NCBI GenBank assembly: GCA_026119855.1
Contig: JAOWBW010000482.1
Location: 372,001-436,000, forward strand
Length of the DNA: 64,000 nucleotides
Reading direction: 5' to 3'
Source: Campanula takesimana
Taxonomy: Eukaryota; Streptophyta; Magnoliopsida; Asterales; Campanulaceae
Shown here: one piece after another, positions 1 through 10,465 of the stretch
Numbering within the stretch: position 1 is the first letter of the stretch
How the letters are laid out: every line of letters begins with the position of its first letter
Notes under the pieces: generated by a model
What the model was told of the DNA's origin: nothing
Databases searched by the model: none
Seen by the model: the letters and a program-made list of their open reading frames with translations, nothing else
Made by a program: the position numbers and the translations under genes

Positions 1-562
1 TTGTAGTCAAATGAGAAAGATGGTATCGAAGAGATTGTAACTATGGATCAAATGAGAGATAGTACAGAAAAGAGAGAAGGGAAGATCAATGCAAACTCTT
101 GAAAAACAAGTAAGACTGAGTATAGAAGATTTAGTGTATGGATGCAAGAATGATGTGTAGTAAGAGATGATTCATAGGCTATCAAAATAGTTTAAGTGAC
201 AAATTAAAAATTTATTTTATTAAAATATTTGTCACCTAGGGAAGATATTTACAAAACTTTATCAGTGAAGTCTTTGACGTTATTATGGACAACTTTAAAT
301 TATTGACTGAACAACACTATTTTATATGGGACTATTGAGAATACTTTCTATTATTTATTAGAGAAACATTATTTTTGATGTAACTTGAGAGCAACTTTAA
401 ATAATTGACTGGAGTAGCACTATTCTTGATATGACTATTGAGAACCACTTTATATTATTGTCTGGAGCAACACTATTGTTGATATAACTATTGAGAGAAT
501 CTTTTTCAGAGATATTTTGGGGGATAGAAATCATATTTTGCTAGACAAAAGAGAAGATTTTG
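1..562. other. Left-edge non-coding DNA
   Basis: No credible coding frame, RNA gene or complete element was seen. Positions 290-500 hold a degenerate tandem repeat, listed separately. The stretch directly precedes the CACTA-like subterminal region and may be the interior of that element, whose other end would lie outside the window. This is inference from position only. Confidence 0.4.
290..500. repeat. Degenerate tandem repeat, unit about 53 bp, about four copies
   Basis: Units begin near 290, 344, 391 and 444. Each has an ACTTTA...ATTATTGACTGG-like start, then a CACTATT-like block and CTATTGAGA. Copies differ by many substitutions and small indels, so the array is old. No coding role is visible. 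Confidence 0.6.
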
Positions 563-1097
563 CTAGGAAAGACCACACGTAAAATGAACGAAACTTTAGG
601 CGACCATTATTGGTCTCCAAAGACCTTGGTGCCTAAACACTACTTCTGGCCACAAAGACTTGGTCACCTAAGAGTAAATTAGGTGACCAGTTTCTATGGT
701 CGTATAAAGTTCAATCTAAGGTGACCAAGTTGTCTTGAAGCCAAAAGCTTGGTCACCAAAGACATTTTTTAGGTGACCACGATTTTTATTCTCGCCTAAA
801 CATGTTTGAGGAGACAAGTTGTTGGTCGCCAAAGAAGTCGTACCCAGAGGGCTTTTGTGTGACCAATCCCTTTGTCGCAACAATATTGGTCACCAAAGTT
901 TGTCTTTAGGTGACGAATATTTTACTTGGTGGAGTAAAGAAGCAATAAGGCCACAAACTTGTTGGTCTCCTAAGATTGGTGGCCAAAGGCCGATCTCTTG
1001 GGACCAACCCACATTTTGGTTGCCTTAAGACTGTTTAGGTGACCAATAATTTTTAGTCTCCTTAGATTGGTCGCCCAAAATACAATTTCTAGTAGTG
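563..1097. mobile_element. Terminal part of a CACTA (En/Spm-like) DNA transposon
   Basis: The right end is AATTTCTAGTAGTG (1084-1097), whose reverse complement begins CACTACTAGAAATT, the usual CACTA terminal inverted repeat. Inward from it, from about 563, there are many copies of a short word in both orientations (TTGGTCACCAAAG, TAGGTGACCA, TTGGTCGCC). This matches the subterminal repeats that CACTA transposases bind. No matching CACTA end lies to the left, so the element either runs off the window or is truncated. No transposase frame is visible. Confidence 0.7.
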
Positions 1098-1371
1098 TAT
1101 ACATATTTTCTCTAATGATAGTTAAGAAAAAGTTTCAACAATATGAATCATAGATAGTATTAAGTTCACCAATTGATTCTAATTTTTTGATCTGCCTGCC
1201 TAAAAAACGCTCCGTCTGTGACACTGCTAGGTACTTGCATCAGTTCCACAAATTAAAGAAGTGGCCTGATTCTGAATCGTTTTCTTCTTGCAAGTATTGA
1301 TCACTTTCCTGGTTTATGCTTCCATGTGGAGGATTATCATCCAGGTAACGTTGTCGACATTTTAGGTGTTA
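1098..1371 (+). other. Unassigned single-copy-looking DNA, possible exon remnant
   Basis: The segment between the CACTA end and the first MITE is less AT-rich than its surroundings. A plus-strand frame runs open from about 1190 to a stop near 1290 and contains the peptide VCDTARYLHQFHKLKKWPDS. A second short open frame ends at a TAA at 2685-2687, just past the fourth MITE. These could be exons of a host gene broken up by MITEs, but both frames are short enough to occur by chance and no family was recognised. Confidence 0.2.
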
Positions 1372-1609
1372 TACTCTCTCCGTCTCAGACAAAATGAGAT
1401 TTTTTTTTCAACTTAATTGCTCTTTGACGAATAATTTGGAGAAAAAATAATGATTATAATGAAAATTTAAAAAATTGTTATTGCATCACGATTGATAATA
1501 TTTTCAATAATAATTTTTTGATTTTAATTAAGATAATTATTTTTTATTTAAATTGTTAGTCAAAGTATAATGAAGTTGACCAAAAATCTCACTTGGGACG
1601 GAGGGAGTA
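1372..1609. mobile_element. Stowaway-like MITE 1
   Basis: The ends are inverted repeats: CTCTCTCCGTCTCAGACAAA at the left and the reverse complement of a CTCCCTCCGTCCCAAGTGAG-like end at the right. TA flanks both sides. The interior is AT-rich and non-coding, about 240 bp long. Confidence 0.85.
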
Positions 1610-1833
1610 TAGAAGAAGGTGGTCTATTATCAGTCACAGCTGGACCTTTGATCTGGGAATATTTGATTACTAAGCAAGCATCTGCCATATGAATAAAGGC
1701 AGTTAGGTACCTGCACTGCTACCCTCAGACTTTGACCATTTCTTCCTTCATTTACCCACAGTAAATAATAAGCGAGGTAAAGTATACAGTAAGCCTTCTG
1801 CTGTTACAGTAAGCCTATTATGCTGTTACAGTA

Positions 1834-2083
1834 TACTCCATCTGTCCTGGACTAATAGACACAAATTTTCTAGGCGTCACAATTAAATGGGCACATTACA
1901 AAAAATAATAAAAAATATTTACTATTTCTCTCACTTATTCTCTCTCATACATACTTTTATACTCACAACACTTACACTTTCTCTTTCCTACTCACTTTTT
2001 ATACTCACAACACTAACACTTTCCTTAATTCCCATGTTAGAATTTTTTTTGTACCCATCTATTAGTCTGGGACTGAGGGAGTA
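1834..2083. mobile_element. Stowaway-like MITE 2
   Basis: The left end reads TACTCCATCTGTCCTGGAC and the right end reads GTCTGGGACTGAGGGAGTA, an imperfect terminal inverted repeat extended by the block ACTAATAGAC / ATTAGTCT. TA flanks each end. The AT-rich interior includes a tandem-like CTCACAACACT...ACACTTTC stretch. The short open frame inside is not a gene. Confidence 0.8.
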
Positions 2084-2094
2084 AACTAACCAGC

Positions 2095-2329
2095 TACTCA
2101 CTCCGTCCCAATTTAAAGTTCTTAGTTTGACTTTGCACGAAGATTAAGAAAAAGTAAAAGTTGTGAGTATGAAAAGTTAAGTGGGAGAGAGAAAGTAGGT
2201 AGGGAGTTTTGTTGTGAGAATGACAAGTGGGTCCCATTTTCCATTTTAAGTAATAAAGCAAAGTAAGAACCTTAAATTGAGACAGACTAAAAAGGAAAGT
2301 AAGAACCTTAAAGCGGGACAGAGGGAGTA
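2095..2329. mobile_element. Stowaway-like MITE 3
   Basis: It begins TACTCACTCCGTCCCAATTT and ends GGGACAGAGGGAGTA. The interior contains AAAGTTCTTAG-like and AAGAACCTTAA-like inverted blocks. TA flanks both sides. It lies 11 bp after MITE 2 and 3 bp before MITE 4. Confidence 0.8.
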
Positions 2330-2332
2330 TTA

Positions 2333-2602
2333 TACTCCCTCCGTCCCGCCGAAAATTGCAAAAAAAAATCATGGCACAAGAATTAAGGGAAAAGTGAAAA
2401 AGGTGATGTATTGTGAGTGTTGATAGTTGAGTGGGAGAGAGAAAGTGGGGTAGAGAATAGTTAGTGGGTTAGTGGATGTGAGTATGAGAAGTGGGACCCA
2501 CTAATTAAAAAGTATTAAAAACTTTCCATTTATGGAATGTGCAATTTCTATGGGACGCCCATTTTGGTAAGTTTTGCAATTTTCGGTGGGACGGAGGGAG
2601 TA
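2333..2602. mobile_element. Stowaway-like MITE 4
   Basis: This is the clearest of the cluster. The left end CTCCCTCCGTCCCGCCGAAA pairs with the right end TTTCGGTGGGACGGAGGGAG, and the inverted repeat extends inward through AATTGCAAAA for nearly 30 bp with one mismatch. TA flanks both ends. The interior is non-coding. Confidence 0.9.
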
Positions 2603-2784
2603 TATTTATACTTTCAAGGTCGTCAAGTCGCTAAACAGGAACAAAGCAGGATGTGTAGTCCAAGAAATTGAAGCTACAGACCTGTAATTTGTAAGCAACG
2701 TTCCTAGACTAAACTTATGTAGTATTGGTACAGTTTAATGATAAAATACAAGCTTCTGTAAATTTTTGTTGAACAGATGTTATA
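2603..2784 (+). other. Unassigned spacer between MITEs
   Basis: A 24-codon open frame (2613-2687) reaches a TAA. It is followed by AT-rich DNA with a polyadenylation-like ATAAAATACA, which would suit the last exon and 3' end of a host gene. The support is weak and no protein family was recognised. Confidence 0.15.
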
Positions 2785-2945
2785 TACTCCCTCCGTCCCA
2801 GCAGAAGTGAGACTTCTTTTTCTTTTGGGACGTCCCAATAAAAGTGAGACTGCCCAAAAGGGAAATGTTTCAACCCCACTCAGTCTCTTCTTTATTTTTC
2901 TTGATTTACTATATCCCCTTAATGCTTATGTATGACATTAGGTGC
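2785..2945. mobile_element. Partial MITE with CTCCCTCCGTCCC end
   Basis: The left end TACTCCCTCCGTCCCAGCAG is typical and is followed by AGTGAGAC blocks. No matching right end occurs before element A begins at 2946 or after it ends at 12018, so the 3' part was lost. Confidence 0.6.
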
Positions 2946-3384
2946 TGTAAACTTTAGAGGGATATGAATAATTTACTTGATTGATACTTGTGCGGAAGCG
3001 TGAATCGTTACCGTGGATTTGATCACCGAAACGAACTTGGTACAAGACTTCGCAACGTAGGCCGGGAGCGAAATCACAATCGGAAGTCACCCACTAGTTC
3101 ACAACATTTGTTTGCCTTTGTTGATCAGCCATGGATAAGGAAGATGAAGAAAAACGGAGGAGTAGCCAGTTTTTTTTGAGTTATGCGTCGTGATCTCAAA
3201 AAAAAAAAAAAAAACGTGGTATCCCTCCTTAACCCAATAAAAGAAAACATTATTTTCTAACCTCCCGTAACCTCTCGTGCAGTTACTTGGAATTCCCCAT
3301 GTGTTTATAATTCTTGTAAAAACACAAATGGGCTGGGAATTGGTTTTGGGCCAGGCCATCTTGGGCGGGCCATTAATTCCAACA
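2946..3384 (-). repeat. Element A 3' LTR (left copy)
   Basis: This 439-bp direct repeat matches 11594-12018, starts TG and ends CA. Internally adjacent is TCTCCCACTCGC, the complement of the polypurine tract. It has a 12-bp-scale insertion and a longer A run compared with the other copy. The small open frame in it occurs in both LTRs and is not a gene. Confidence 0.93.
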
Positions 3385-3718
3385 TCTCCCACTCGCACAC
3401 GATGGCCTTGTCATCCATGGTCTATCATTCAAGCAAATGTGTCGTGTGACCAACGAGCTTGAATGTACGTGGCAACTTTTAGATTATGCACCCATTAGGC
3501 GGCGTCTAGGCGCTGGGCGGTGGTCTTCCGCCGAGATTTGCCTCAAATCGGCGAAATTAGGCGATAATCGGCTAGGCGGAGCTAGGCAGCAACTAGGCGG
3601 TGCTAGGCGGAGCTAGGCGGCACTGGGCGGAGCCAGGCGGCGTGGCGGTTCTGGCGGATTCGGCGCTGTCTACGCAGCTTTGACGCCTCTGAAATTTGCA
3701 AAACGTACGACTGACTTT

Positions 3719-3889
3719 TTATTTTTTCTTGATTCGACTTGGAGGGAGTTGGACGGAGTTGATCGGAGAAGAAAGAGATGTGGAGACGGTGGTTGTGGTG
3801 GTCCGATAAGGTGGCGTGGAGCCGCGGGTGGTGGGGGTGGTGGAGTCATATGGTGGTAGAGCCGTTGGCTTGTATGTGGCGGCGGCCAT
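3719..3889 (-). pseudogene. Captured first exon of an unidentified host gene
   Basis: A minus-strand ATG at 3887-3889 sits in AACAAAATGGCCGCC, close to the plant start-codon consensus, and opens a 56-codon frame ending at 3719. The start is alanine-rich, and the rest is rich in Thr, Pro and Ser (for example TTRGSTPPYRTTTTTVSTSL), like a low-complexity N-terminus. Upstream lies a pyrimidine-rich leader and promoter-like motifs. I infer that a DNA transposon picked up the 5' end of a host gene; the 3' part is missing. I do not recognise the protein. Chance is possible, but the combination of start context, leader and promoter motifs argues against it. Confidence 0.4.
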
Positions 3890-4140
3890 TTTGTTGTCTG
3901 GAGAGTGGAAACAGAGAAAAGAAAGAAGAGAGAGAAGTGAAAATTTGAATCTGAATAAGAGAATAAGAGAGGCTGTGGTTTTAGTTTTTAGGGTTAGGGT
4001 TTGCAAGCTAAAATAGGACCAAACGGGCTGGGCCTCATTTTCATATGTGGGAGATGGGGTAGAAATGTAATTGGGATAAATAAAGATGTGTGAATGAATG
4101 GGCTTTGTGTAGTGTATCATTCTCTAGCTTTACTTTTGAA
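3890..4140 (-). promoter_or_regulatory. Captured promoter and 5' leader with telo-box and site II-like motifs
   Basis: On the minus strand the order is AAAGCCCATTC (about 4097-4107), ATGAGGCCCAGCCCG (about 4022-4038), and AAACCCTAACCCTAAAAAC (3987-4004). A CT-rich leader (CTTCTCTCTCTTC) then runs to the ATG at 3889. GGCCCA site II elements together with a telo-box AAACCCTA mark promoters of many plant housekeeping and ribosomal-protein genes. The motifs are seen directly; the promoter function is inferred. Confidence 0.45.
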
Positions 4141-4890
4141 ATATTTTTAAAACCTCATAATTATGATTATTTTTTTCATTAAAATAATTTTTTTTGACAA
4201 ATAATAAAAATAAGTGGCACAAATGTTGAAAATTATATACATATTTGTAGATTTATGAAAAAAAAAAAAATGCACTAAATTCTAGGCCCCGCCTAGGACC
4301 CGATTAATCCTCTAGGCGCTAGGCCCAGCTCCGCCGCCTAGCGATTTTTAGAACACTGGGCATGACATAATAGCTACGACCACAACAAGTTCACCATTGA
4401 CTCGTTATACCCCCAGACTAATTTGATTAAACCAAGTCCAAACATACCTTGGTCCCTTTAAGGCTATGTTTGACTTCTACGATCGCAAAGTGTATTCATA
4501 GCTATGTCCGTGACATAACTGGTCGACCTATGAACACAATCATCAGGCATAATCAAACTTGTCTTCATTTCTCTCTTATCACTTTTAGATCATTAAGGCA
4601 ATCGCTTTCCTAGACATGTACCATCCAGCCGAATTAGTTCATGGCTTTAGGTAACATGCTAAAGTAGCAGGCATTGACTTAATATCTTTTAAGTATAGTT
4701 GAAAGTCACATATGGTATCATGCCTATATAAATGGCATGTTAGAGACATCACACAATGAGCAAGAGGGACATGTTTCTCATTTCTCTTGGTCAATGCACA
4801 CTTGTTATCAAAACAAGTGCTACAGTTGTATAACTCCCTTTTAAGGAGCGTATGTCAACAATTTACCCACTGTACAGATATTTAGTTCGG

Positions 4891-5949
4891 GGGTTAATTT
4901 CACTGCCTACCCCTGAGGTTTGGGTAAGTCTCAGAGCCCCCCTTGAGGTTTGAATTCGTCTCACTGACCACCCTTTTGACAATAATTTGACTATTTTACC
5001 CCCACTTTAATTTAATTAGTGCTTTTATTTATCATTAAATAAATTCATTGAATAAATTAAATTACTACAAAATCTAATATAATGTGAAAAATATTTTTTT
5101 GTTATGCCCACTTAGCCTCTATATAAGTAAATAAATTAACAAATACGTACTTATCAATCAACTCTTTCTCAAATATAAATGTTTTTAAGTTTACTCCACA
5201 AAATAATTATAGTTTTTGAAAAAATAACTATATAAACAACTTAGAAAATTATAAATTCAAATAACAATTTTATGCTTTAAAAGATTAAAATATGATACTC
5301 CCTATGTTACGAAATAAATATTAATTATTATTTTTAATATTTGATAACCATAAAGCTAACTCAATAAAGTATAAATTCAAATAACCACATAGTTTGTAAA
5401 GAAAATAAAAAATTATTTGGAATAAAAAATTTAAAAATGATTTTTATTATTTAGTGAAATAGAGACTATAAAATATTAAAATTTAGAGCCTAGTATTATT
5501 ATTATTTCATCATGATAAATATTAAAATTAATTTTCCTTTAAACTATTGTTTAAATTGTTGAAAAAATGTTATTTGAGTTTATACTTTATTGAGTTGCTT
5601 ATATGATTAATTATAGAATTATAATAATTGTTTAGGAGTTAATTTACAAAAGATAATATGTGAGGAATAGTTGATTGGTAATCAATAATTTATTGATTTA
5701 TATACTTAATGTACATTGAGCTTAAATTTAATATTTATTTTTAAATTGCTAATAAAATAAAATGTTATTTGAATTTATAATTCAATTAGTAATTTGATTT
5801 ATTTAATGAGAGATAAAGACTATCTTTATATAAAAGTGAGGGTAAAATAGTCAATTTATTGCCAAAATGGTGGTCAGTGAGACGAATTCAAAACCCAAGG
5901 GGGCACTGAGACTTACCCAAACCTCAAGGGTGGGCAATGTAATTAACCC
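4891..5949. mobile_element. Mutator-like MITE with long terminal inverted repeats
   Basis: The first roughly 110 bp, starting GGGTTAATTTCACTGCC, are the inverted complement of the last 110 bp, ending GGGCAATGTAATTAACCC, with scattered mismatches. Both arms carry GAGGTTTGGGTAAGTCTCAG and GTCTCACTGACCACC blocks. TTTAGTTCGG is duplicated directly at 4881-4890 and 5950-5959, a 9-10 bp duplication as expected for Mutator-like elements. The interior is very AT-rich and has no gene. It sits in element A's 3' region. Confidence 0.9.
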
Positions 5950-6360
5950 TTTAGTTCGGAGACACTTCTTAATCCCTAACTATTTATATTTGGCCTGTCT
6001 TATATTTCCAGACATATGAGAAGTGTCTTGATTCTCATGCGGTCTTCACTTTGACCTTATCTTGATTTTCATCAAGTCGACATATGTTTACGTAATGTAC
6101 CTAGCATACTCCTTTGGTATCTCAAGTATCATTGTCTCATCTCAGCTTGCTTTCGTGGCTCCTGAGGCGGTTACTCGTGTGAGAGAGTTAACCTTTGTCT
6201 GGTGACATACTCTTATATTGTGTAATGTATGTGTCAATATAATAGAACAAATTATTTATACATCTCAAGAATATAAACTTGATATTCATCAGAAAGTGCA
6301 TAAACAAATATAGTTCCACAAACGTAGTTCAGATTGAAGTAAAACGTAAACTTGTTTTCC

Positions 6361-9300
6361 TTAAGTATATCTACACCCTTCGAAGACCCATAGCCCTAAC
6401 ATAAAGACATCTCTAGCAAGGGGCTTAGTCATAGGGTCAGCTACCATCACATTAGTAGAAATGTACTCTAATGTTACTTCATTACTTGCTATAGTCTCTC
6501 GAATGTAGTTATTCCTTAGATCGATATGTTTGGTTCTTCCATGATACTTTTGATCTTTCGTGAAAGCAATGGACGCTTGATTGTCACTATAAACTGTCAC
6601 GGGGTCAGATGCATGATCGACCACTCCAAGATCCTCCATGAACCTCTTTTACCAAACGGCCTGCTGGACAGCTCTTGTGCATGCAATAAATTCAGCTTCC
6701 ACGGTAGAGAGAGATACACTTGTTTGCTTCTTGCTATTCTACATAATAGCTCTGTTATTAAGCAAAAATACATAACCTGATGTTGACTTTCGGTTATCAT
6801 TATCTCCTCCACAATCAGCATCACTATAACCAACTATCCGTGAGTTGGATCCTTGATAACACAACATGTAGTCGACAGTTCCTTTTAGATAACGTAATAT
6901 CCTTTTGACTGCTCCCCAATGTGCTCTTCCAGGATTAGATTGATAACGACTAACCATGCCAACTGCGAAAGCTAAATCTGGACGACTACACATGACTTCA
7001 TACATTAACTTGCTAATGGCACTGCGATATGGAACTCTAGACATCTTATTCTTTTCTTCCTCAGTCTTAGGGCAATCATCAAGACTCAACTTTTCATTCT
7101 TAGCCATAGGAGTGTCAAGGGGTTTGCATTAAAGCATACCAAAGTGTTTAAGAACTTGTTTAAGGTAAGTCTCTTGAGACAAACCAAGGAGTCTTTCGGA
7201 ACGTTTCCGATAGATTCGAACACCCAGTACGAATTCAGCTTCACCCATGTCCTTCATCTCGAAATTTGAGGACAACCACTTCTTAGTGGCTTTCAACAAC
7301 TCCAGATTGTTTCCAGCTATTAAGATATCATCTACATAATGTGAAAGGACAACAAAATCACTTTTGGATCGTTTGAGATAGACACATTGATCTTCTTCGA
7401 TCATTACAAATCCATCATTAATGAGTGAGTGGTGAAATCTTACGTACCACTGCCTGGATTCTTGTTTGAGACCGTATATGGATCGTTTGAGTTTACAAAC
7501 ATTGTTTTCACTTCCTTTTACAGTGAAACCCTCATGTTGATCCATATAAATCTCTTCATTCAATTCTCCGTTGAGAAAAGCTGTTTTTACATCCATTTGA
7601 TGAAGTTCTAAGTCTAAACGAGCTACAATAGCTAGAATCAATCTTATTGAGGCAAACCTTAATACAGGAGAAAAAGTTTCCTCGTAGTCTATACCCTCTT
7701 GTTGAGTATAACCTTTAGCTACTAAGCGAGCCTTGTATCTTTCAATGGAACCATCCACTTTGCGTTTGACTCGTAAGATCCACTTATTTCCTACAGTCTT
7801 TCGCCCTGGAGGTAAATCAACTAATTCCCGAACATTATTGGTTTTCATTGATTCCATTTTAGCATCCATTGCTTTCATCCATTTTTCACTAGTAGGTGAT
7901 GTAATAGCCTATTTATAGCTTCTTGGCTCATCAACATCATGTGCATCAGCCATGAATGATTCATTTTCGATGTCAAAACGACGTCGATGAATATGTCCAC
8001 GCTGAATTTTACGTAAGATAGGCTCTTGAGATTCTTCTTCTAATGGAAGTTTGCTACTCGATGATGGATCCCTCCCACTATCTTTAGAAAGGTGAGGAAC
8101 TTCTTCCTCTATCTCCATTTGATGAGTAGGTATACCCGCTTCGGGTTCTTCCATTTTATAAAGTCTAATCTCCCTATCTACTTCACCCCTACTAGGGAAA
8201 TTGTTTTCCAAAAATTCCACATTACGGGACTCAATTTCAGTCAAGCTTCCATCCGGTCCTTCACCTATAAAAACATATCCTTTAGAGTGTTCTGAGTATC
8301 TAATGAAGATACACTTTTTACCCGTAGGACCTAACTTCCCGTGCTTATCGGAAGTGTTAAGTACATAGGCTGCCGATCCCCATGGACGCAGATTTTCTAA
8401 AGCTGGTTTTCTGCCCTTCCAAAATTCGTATGGGGTGGAACTTACTGATTTAGAGGGGACACGGTTAAGAATATATGCGGTAGTCATTAAAGCATCTCCC
8501 CAAAAACTTATAGGTAGATTTGCTTGTGTCATCATAGATCTAGCCATGTCTAGCAGTGTTCTATTCCTCCTCTCTACAACTTCGTTCTACTGTGGAGTCC
8601 TTGGAATAGTTAATTTCCTTTCAATACCTTTTTCATCACAAAGAGCCTTGAATTACTCAGACAAATACTCATGTCCACGGTCTATTCTTAAAGCCTTGAT
8701 GCTTTATCTAATTGAATCTCGACAAGGCAAGTATATCATTTAAAACAATCTAATGCCTCAGACTTGTGAGAAAGTAAATAGATATGACCAAAGCGTGTGT
8801 AGTCATCTATAAATGTGATGAAATATGAGGCTCCATGCCTTGCCCTCACGTTCATTGGCCCACAAATATCAGAGTGGATTAATTGCAATGGAAAAGTAGC
8901 CCTATAACTGATTTTCCAAATGGTTTTCTTGTTGCTTTTCCAGCTAGGCAACTTTCACAAGTAGGCAATAACACTTTGTTAAGTGAGACTAATAAACCCT
9001 CTTTTGCCAACCTGTTCATTCTTTCTTGTCCGATATGCCCTAAGCGAGCATGCCAAACAGATGCATCTACGTTGATGCTACTAGAAGATGCCATTAAAGA
9101 GAAACAACCATCGTCATTAACAACGTATGTTCAACATCCAAAACAAGAAACCATCAGCTAAATGTCCAGAACCATAAACAACAGAACCATAACAAATGTC
9201 TACAGAAGTTCCATGGAAATTAACAACAAATCCTAACTTAAGAAGAACAATAACACACACAAGATTCCGTCGGATGTTCGGATCGTAGAGAACATCATGT

Positions 9301-10465
9301 AGCAACAACTTTTGGCCTCCTCGTAGGTCTAATTAGCACGTACCAATTCCTTCTACACCAATTCTTGAGTTGTTACCAACATAAATCCACTTGTACCCTT
9401 TGGCACTCGACTGTATTCTTGGAATGCTCCTCGGTCTCTAGTTATGTGGTCCGTGGCTCCTGAGTCTACAGTCCATAAAGGATAAGAGTCAGTGAGCAAT
9501 GCACAACTAGAAACATATGTGAAATTAGATGTAGGTCATCTTTTTACCTTGGCTGGCTTTTTACATTCAAAATCCCGGTGACCCAGTTTTCCACAATTGT
9601 TGCATTCTTTCTTAGGATCAGGACAGTCACGTGCAAAATGACCTGTCATGCCACAATTGTAACATCTCCTCTTAACTTTGTTCTTCCTTTTACCATTGTT
9701 CGCATTACCTTTGCGATTTCCATACTTTGCCTTCTTCGGCGCCGATCCGCTCCCGTTCCCCTTCCTTTGGTCGTCACCTCTTCCACACTTAGACCCAGAA
9801 GCTTTACTTGTACTCGCTTTAGCAGTAAACACTTGAGATGAGGATTTTGAGGCTAAAAGACGCTCATCCTCCAACTCCAAGTGAGTCTGCACATCGTTAA
9901 AGGTCTTAACATGTTCATTGTGGGTGAGGTTCATCACCATGTGATCCCAGTTACTAGGAAGAGAACGGAGAACAGCTTGAACCTGTTGTTCATCTTAAAG
10001 AAAGTGCCCCACAGACTTTAGCTCCCTTATCATGTTTGACATCGCCTTTAAGTGCTTCCTCATGGAATCATTAGGACGCTTGCTTGCGTTGTCAAACTTA
10101 TAGAGAAGTTTCTTCAGCTTCGTAGCCGAAGTTCCTCCAAACTTCTCTATTAGGGCAGCCCACATATCTTTGGCAACTGAATATGTCTCATATTCACACA
10201 TAAGGTTATCTTGCATACTGCTCAAAAGCGTGATTCGAGCCTTGTTGTTCCGCTTCTTCCAAGCTTTGAACGCAACAAGATTCCTCCTATGTTCACCAGC
10301 AGTCCTTTCATCAGTCATAACATGCTCATCCATGGAACTTGTCAGAGTGTCAAGAACTTCTTGTTCTTTAAGGACATATTGGATCTTGCGGTACCACATG
10401 TCGTAGTTGTCACCGTCCAATTTGTCACCATGATTTAGGTCAGCAATTATGTTCTTAACATGTCA
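6361..10465 (-). pseudogene. Element A gag-pol (Ty1/copia), broken
   Basis: This would encode the capsid and replication enzymes of element A, acting in cytoplasmic particles and the nucleus. Read from 10465 downward: gag (about 10465-9536, with two CCHC knuckles CYNCGMTGHFARDC and CNNCGKLGHRDFEC), protease (DSGAT near 9460), a pre-integrase block WHARLGH (9090-9020), integrase (SDICGPM, FIDDYTRFGHIY near 8870-8780; C-terminal part to 7909), reverse transcriptase (7878-7129; MDVKTAFLNGE and HYVDDILIAG), and RNase H (7107-6361; KSTSGYVF, ending near ADPMTKPL). Stops and frameshifts lie in gag near 9987, in protease, between integrase pieces near 8700, between reverse transcriptase and RNase H near 7125, and inside RNase H near 6740 and 6600. 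The gag start codon is not clear. Confidence 0.9.

Larger units (their letters stand above)
3495..4358. mobile_element. GC-rich AGGCGG-repeat DNA element, probably non-autonomous
   Basis: The left part (3495-3660) is packed with CTAGGCGGAGCTAGGCGG-type units. The right end (4285-4358) carries the inverted counterpart, CGCCTAG / CTAGGCGCTAGGCC / CCGCCGCCTAGCG, followed by ATTTTTAGAACACTGG. Such inverted TAGGCG ends with GTGTTCTAAAAA are common in plant DNA repeats of uncertain superfamily. The middle is different DNA that looks like a captured host promoter and first exon. A clean target-site duplication was not resolved. Confidence 0.55.
3385..6360 (-). other. Element A 3' non-coding region with two nested DNA elements
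   Basis: The stretch between the end of RNase H and the 3' LTR holds no element-A gene. Two other mobile sequences interrupt it, at about 3495-4358 and 4891-5949, and are listed separately. The remaining sequence (3385-3494, 4359-4880, 5960-6360) is probably the original 3' untranslated part of A. Confidence 0.6.

Noticed and set aside
3987..4004. TTTAGGGTTAGGGTTT as a possible interstitial telomere repeat
   Set aside because: Only two units, in a promoter-like context; better read as a telo-box.
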